Shown here piece after piece: positions 6,198 to 7,416 of a stretch of 7,416 nt of DNA. Position 1 is the stretch's first letter, and every line of letters begins with the position of its first letter. The translations under genes and the position numbers were made by a program. A model generated the notes under the pieces. The model had not been told where the DNA came from and did no database searches. It saw nothing but the letters and a program-made list of their open reading frames with translations. The stretch spans positions 1-7,416 of the forward strand of contig QGUU01000112.1 of assembly GCA_003242525.1 (NCBI GenBank). Direction: 5' to 3'. This stretch comes from Pseudomonadota bacterium (GTDB lineage Bacteria > Pseudomonadota > Alphaproteobacteria > Rhizobiales > Rhizobiaceae).

Positions 6198-7416
6198 ATG
6201 GCGAGCTTGAACCCCACTACGGCCGATATGTCGCTGATAGATGGACGCTATGCGTGGATGCGGCTTGCCGTGTCCGTTGTGCTCGCGACCATCGGAGGGG
6301 TTGGCATGTGGGCCGTCGTGGTCGTCCTGCCCCAGGTTCAGGCAGAATTCGGCGTGGATCGCGCCGACGCCTCGCTGCCCTATACAGCGACCATGGTCGG
6401 CTTTGCTGCCGGTAACGTTGTTGTCGGACGCGCCATCGACCGTTTCGGCTATTGGTTGCCGGCGCTGTTTTCCTCGATCGGCCTTGGCGCCGGCTTTCTG
6501 CTCGCGGCGGCAACCGGTTCGATCCTGCAGTTCTCGCTTGTGCAGGGGGTGCTGATCGGTGTCGGCTGTTCGGCGATCTTCGGGCCGCTCATTGCCGACA
6601 TTTCGCACTGGTTCCTCCGCCACCGCGGGCTGGCGGTCACCGGAGCAGCCGCCGGGAACTATCTCGCCGGCGCGTTCTGGCCCGCTGTCATGCCTTATCT
6701 GATGGCTGGCCAGGGCTGGCGGTTCGCCTATGCGGCGATCGGCATAGCGTGCCTCGTCACCATGGTGCCGCTTGTATTCATGTTGCGACGGAGTGCGCCG
6801 CGCGCTGCCTTCCAGCACACAGTGGCCAGTGGAGGAGGACGCTCGGCCCCGCTATCGCCGGCAGCGCTCCAGGCATTGTTGATCGTGGCGGGCTTCGGCT
6901 GCTGCATGGCGATGTCGATGCCGCAGGTTCATATCGTCGCTTACTGCATGGATCTCGGCTATGGCGTCGCTCACGGCGCTGACATGCTCGCCATCATGCT
7001 GGCTGCGGGTGTCGTCAGCCGCATAGGCTCCGGTTTTCTTGCCGACCGTATCGGCGCCGTGCGGACGCTGTTCCTCGGCTCCGCATTGCAGGGCCTTTCG
7101 CTGCTGCTCTACATACCGTTCGACGGGCTTGTCTCGCTTTACCTGGTGTCGCTGGTTTTCGGCCTGTCGCAGGGCGGCATCGTGCCTTGCTATGCCATCA
7201 TCGTGCGCAACTACATGCCGGCCGAGGAGGCCGGCCAGCGGGTTGGGCTGGTGATGATGGCTACCATCTTTGGTATGGCCGTCGGCGGGTGGATGAGCGG
7301 ATGGATCTATGACCTGCACGCCCCCTATTCGGGGGGGTTCCTAAAGGGGATGGGCTGGGATTCCGTAAATTTCCCCGGGTTTGAAAACAAAATGGGGCGA
7401 AAAAGGCCGCCTATGG
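6198..7416 (+). CDS. Major facilitator superfamily transporter, 3'-truncated
   Basis: Inner-membrane secondary transporter, probably importing the substrate of this cluster. The frame starts at the ATG at 6198 (GGAG at 6188-6191, 6 bases upstream) and runs 406 codons to the window edge without a stop. Hydrophobic segments fit MFS topology: roughly residues 23-45, 60-79, 88-106, 111-133, 144-166 and 174-196. A hydrophilic loop follows (198-220), then segments near 223-245, 262-282, 289-306, 311-335 and 346-371. The MFS motif A-like loops are GRAIDRFGY (77-85) after helix 2 and its second-half copy SGFLADRIG (278-286) after helix 8. Helix 5 carries GAAAGNYLAGAFWP. The general pattern resembles the monocarboxylate/YbfB-like MFS group, so an organic acid is possible, but a polyol or ester substrate cannot be excluded. 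Helix 12 is not recognisable: residues from about 375 turn polar and the DNA looks unreliable there. The true gene probably ends shortly after the window. Confidence 0.88.
   Translation, partial: MASLNPTTADMSLIDGRYAWMRLAVSVVLATIGGVGMWAVVVVLPQVQAEFGVDRADASLPYTATMVGFAAGNVVVGRAIDRFGYWLPALFSSIGLGAGFLLAAATGSILQFSLVQGVLIGVGCSAIFGPLIADISHWFLRHRGLAVTGAAAGNYLAGAFWPAVMPYLMAGQGWRFAYAAIGIACLVTMVPLVFMLRRSAPRAAFQHTVASGGGRSAPLSPAALQALLIVAGFGCCMAMSMPQVHIVAYCMDLGYGVAHGADMLAIMLAAGVVSRIGSGFLADRIGAVRTLFLGSALQGLSLLLYIPFDGLVSLYLVSLVFGLSQGGIVPCYAIIVRNYMPAEEAGQRVGLVMMATIFGMAVGGWMSGWIYDLHAPYSGGFLKGMGWDSVNFPGFENKMGRKRPPM
7318..7416. other. Probable low-quality sequence at the contig end
   Basis: The last ~100 bases are full of homopolymers (CCCCC, G7, AAAGGGG, AAATTTCCCC, AAAA, GGGG, AAAAA). 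In the transporter frame they bring CTA, GTA, AAA, AGG and repeated GGG codons, uncommon in the rest of this gene. They encode a polar stretch (GFENKMGRKRPP) where the family has its twelfth hydrophobic helix, although fragments such as GFLKGMGWDSVNF still echo the family. This fits base-calling errors in a read end better than real biology. Confidence 0.55.

Noticed and set aside
4352..6217. 621-codon open frame on the minus strand
   Set aside because: It is antisense to the hydrolase gene, whose catalytic motifs are unambiguous; the minus-strand product has no recognisable domain.
6110..6415. Short plus-strand frame at the transporter start
   Set aside because: It is in a different frame from the transporter, which has membrane helices and MFS motifs starting from the ATG at 6198.
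5823..6818. 331-codon minus-strand frame spanning the hydrolase end and the transporter start
   Set aside because: Low-complexity, highly charged product without family features; it conflicts with two clear genes on the other strand.

Overview
The window is high-GC DNA (GC-rich third codon positions, judged by eye) carrying six genes, all on the + strand and closely spaced. Gene content and family resemblance suggest an alphaproteobacterium of the Rhizobiales/Hyphomicrobiales type. This is an inference from FGGY kinase/GlpD pairs, a phosphonate-monoester-hydrolase-type sulfatase and FCD regulators typical of those genomes; no rRNA or other phylogenetic marker is present. I see no tRNA, CRISPR array, insertion sequence or phage gene.

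Layout: (1) 1-1068, C-terminal two thirds of an FGGY carbohydrate/polyol kinase, cut by the left edge. (2) 1103-2764, an FAD-dependent dehydrogenase of the GlpD/EryB family. (3) 2883-3587, an isochorismatase-family cysteine hydrolase with an intact Asp-Lys-Cys triad. (4) 3705-4475, a GntR regulator with an FCD ligand domain of DgoR-like type, preceded by a perfect 13-bp palindrome that could be its operator. (5) 4502-6049, a formylglycine-dependent alkaline-phosphatase-superfamily hydrolase that looks like phosphonate monoester hydrolase/phosphodiesterase. (6) 6198 to the right edge, a major facilitator transporter whose frame stays open to the window end and therefore has no stop codon here.

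Together the genes read as a catabolic cluster: a transporter brings in a small substrate, a cytoplasmic hydrolase may split a phosphodiester, phosphonate or sulfate ester, the kinase phosphorylates the released polyol or ketose, and the GlpD-like enzyme oxidises the polyol phosphate and passes electrons to quinone. The isochorismatase-family hydrolase could remove an amide or carbamoyl group. The GntR protein probably represses the cluster until an intermediate or sugar-acid-like ligand appears. The substrate is unknown; the pathway is an inference from families and gene order.

The last ~100 bases (about 7318-7416) look unreliable. They are rich in homopolymers, use codons unlike the rest of the gene, and replace the expected last membrane helix with polar residues, which fits a low-quality contig end. 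The parts most worth following are the hydrolase-kinase-dehydrogenase combination, a possible active-site substitution in the hydrolase, and the operator-like palindrome.
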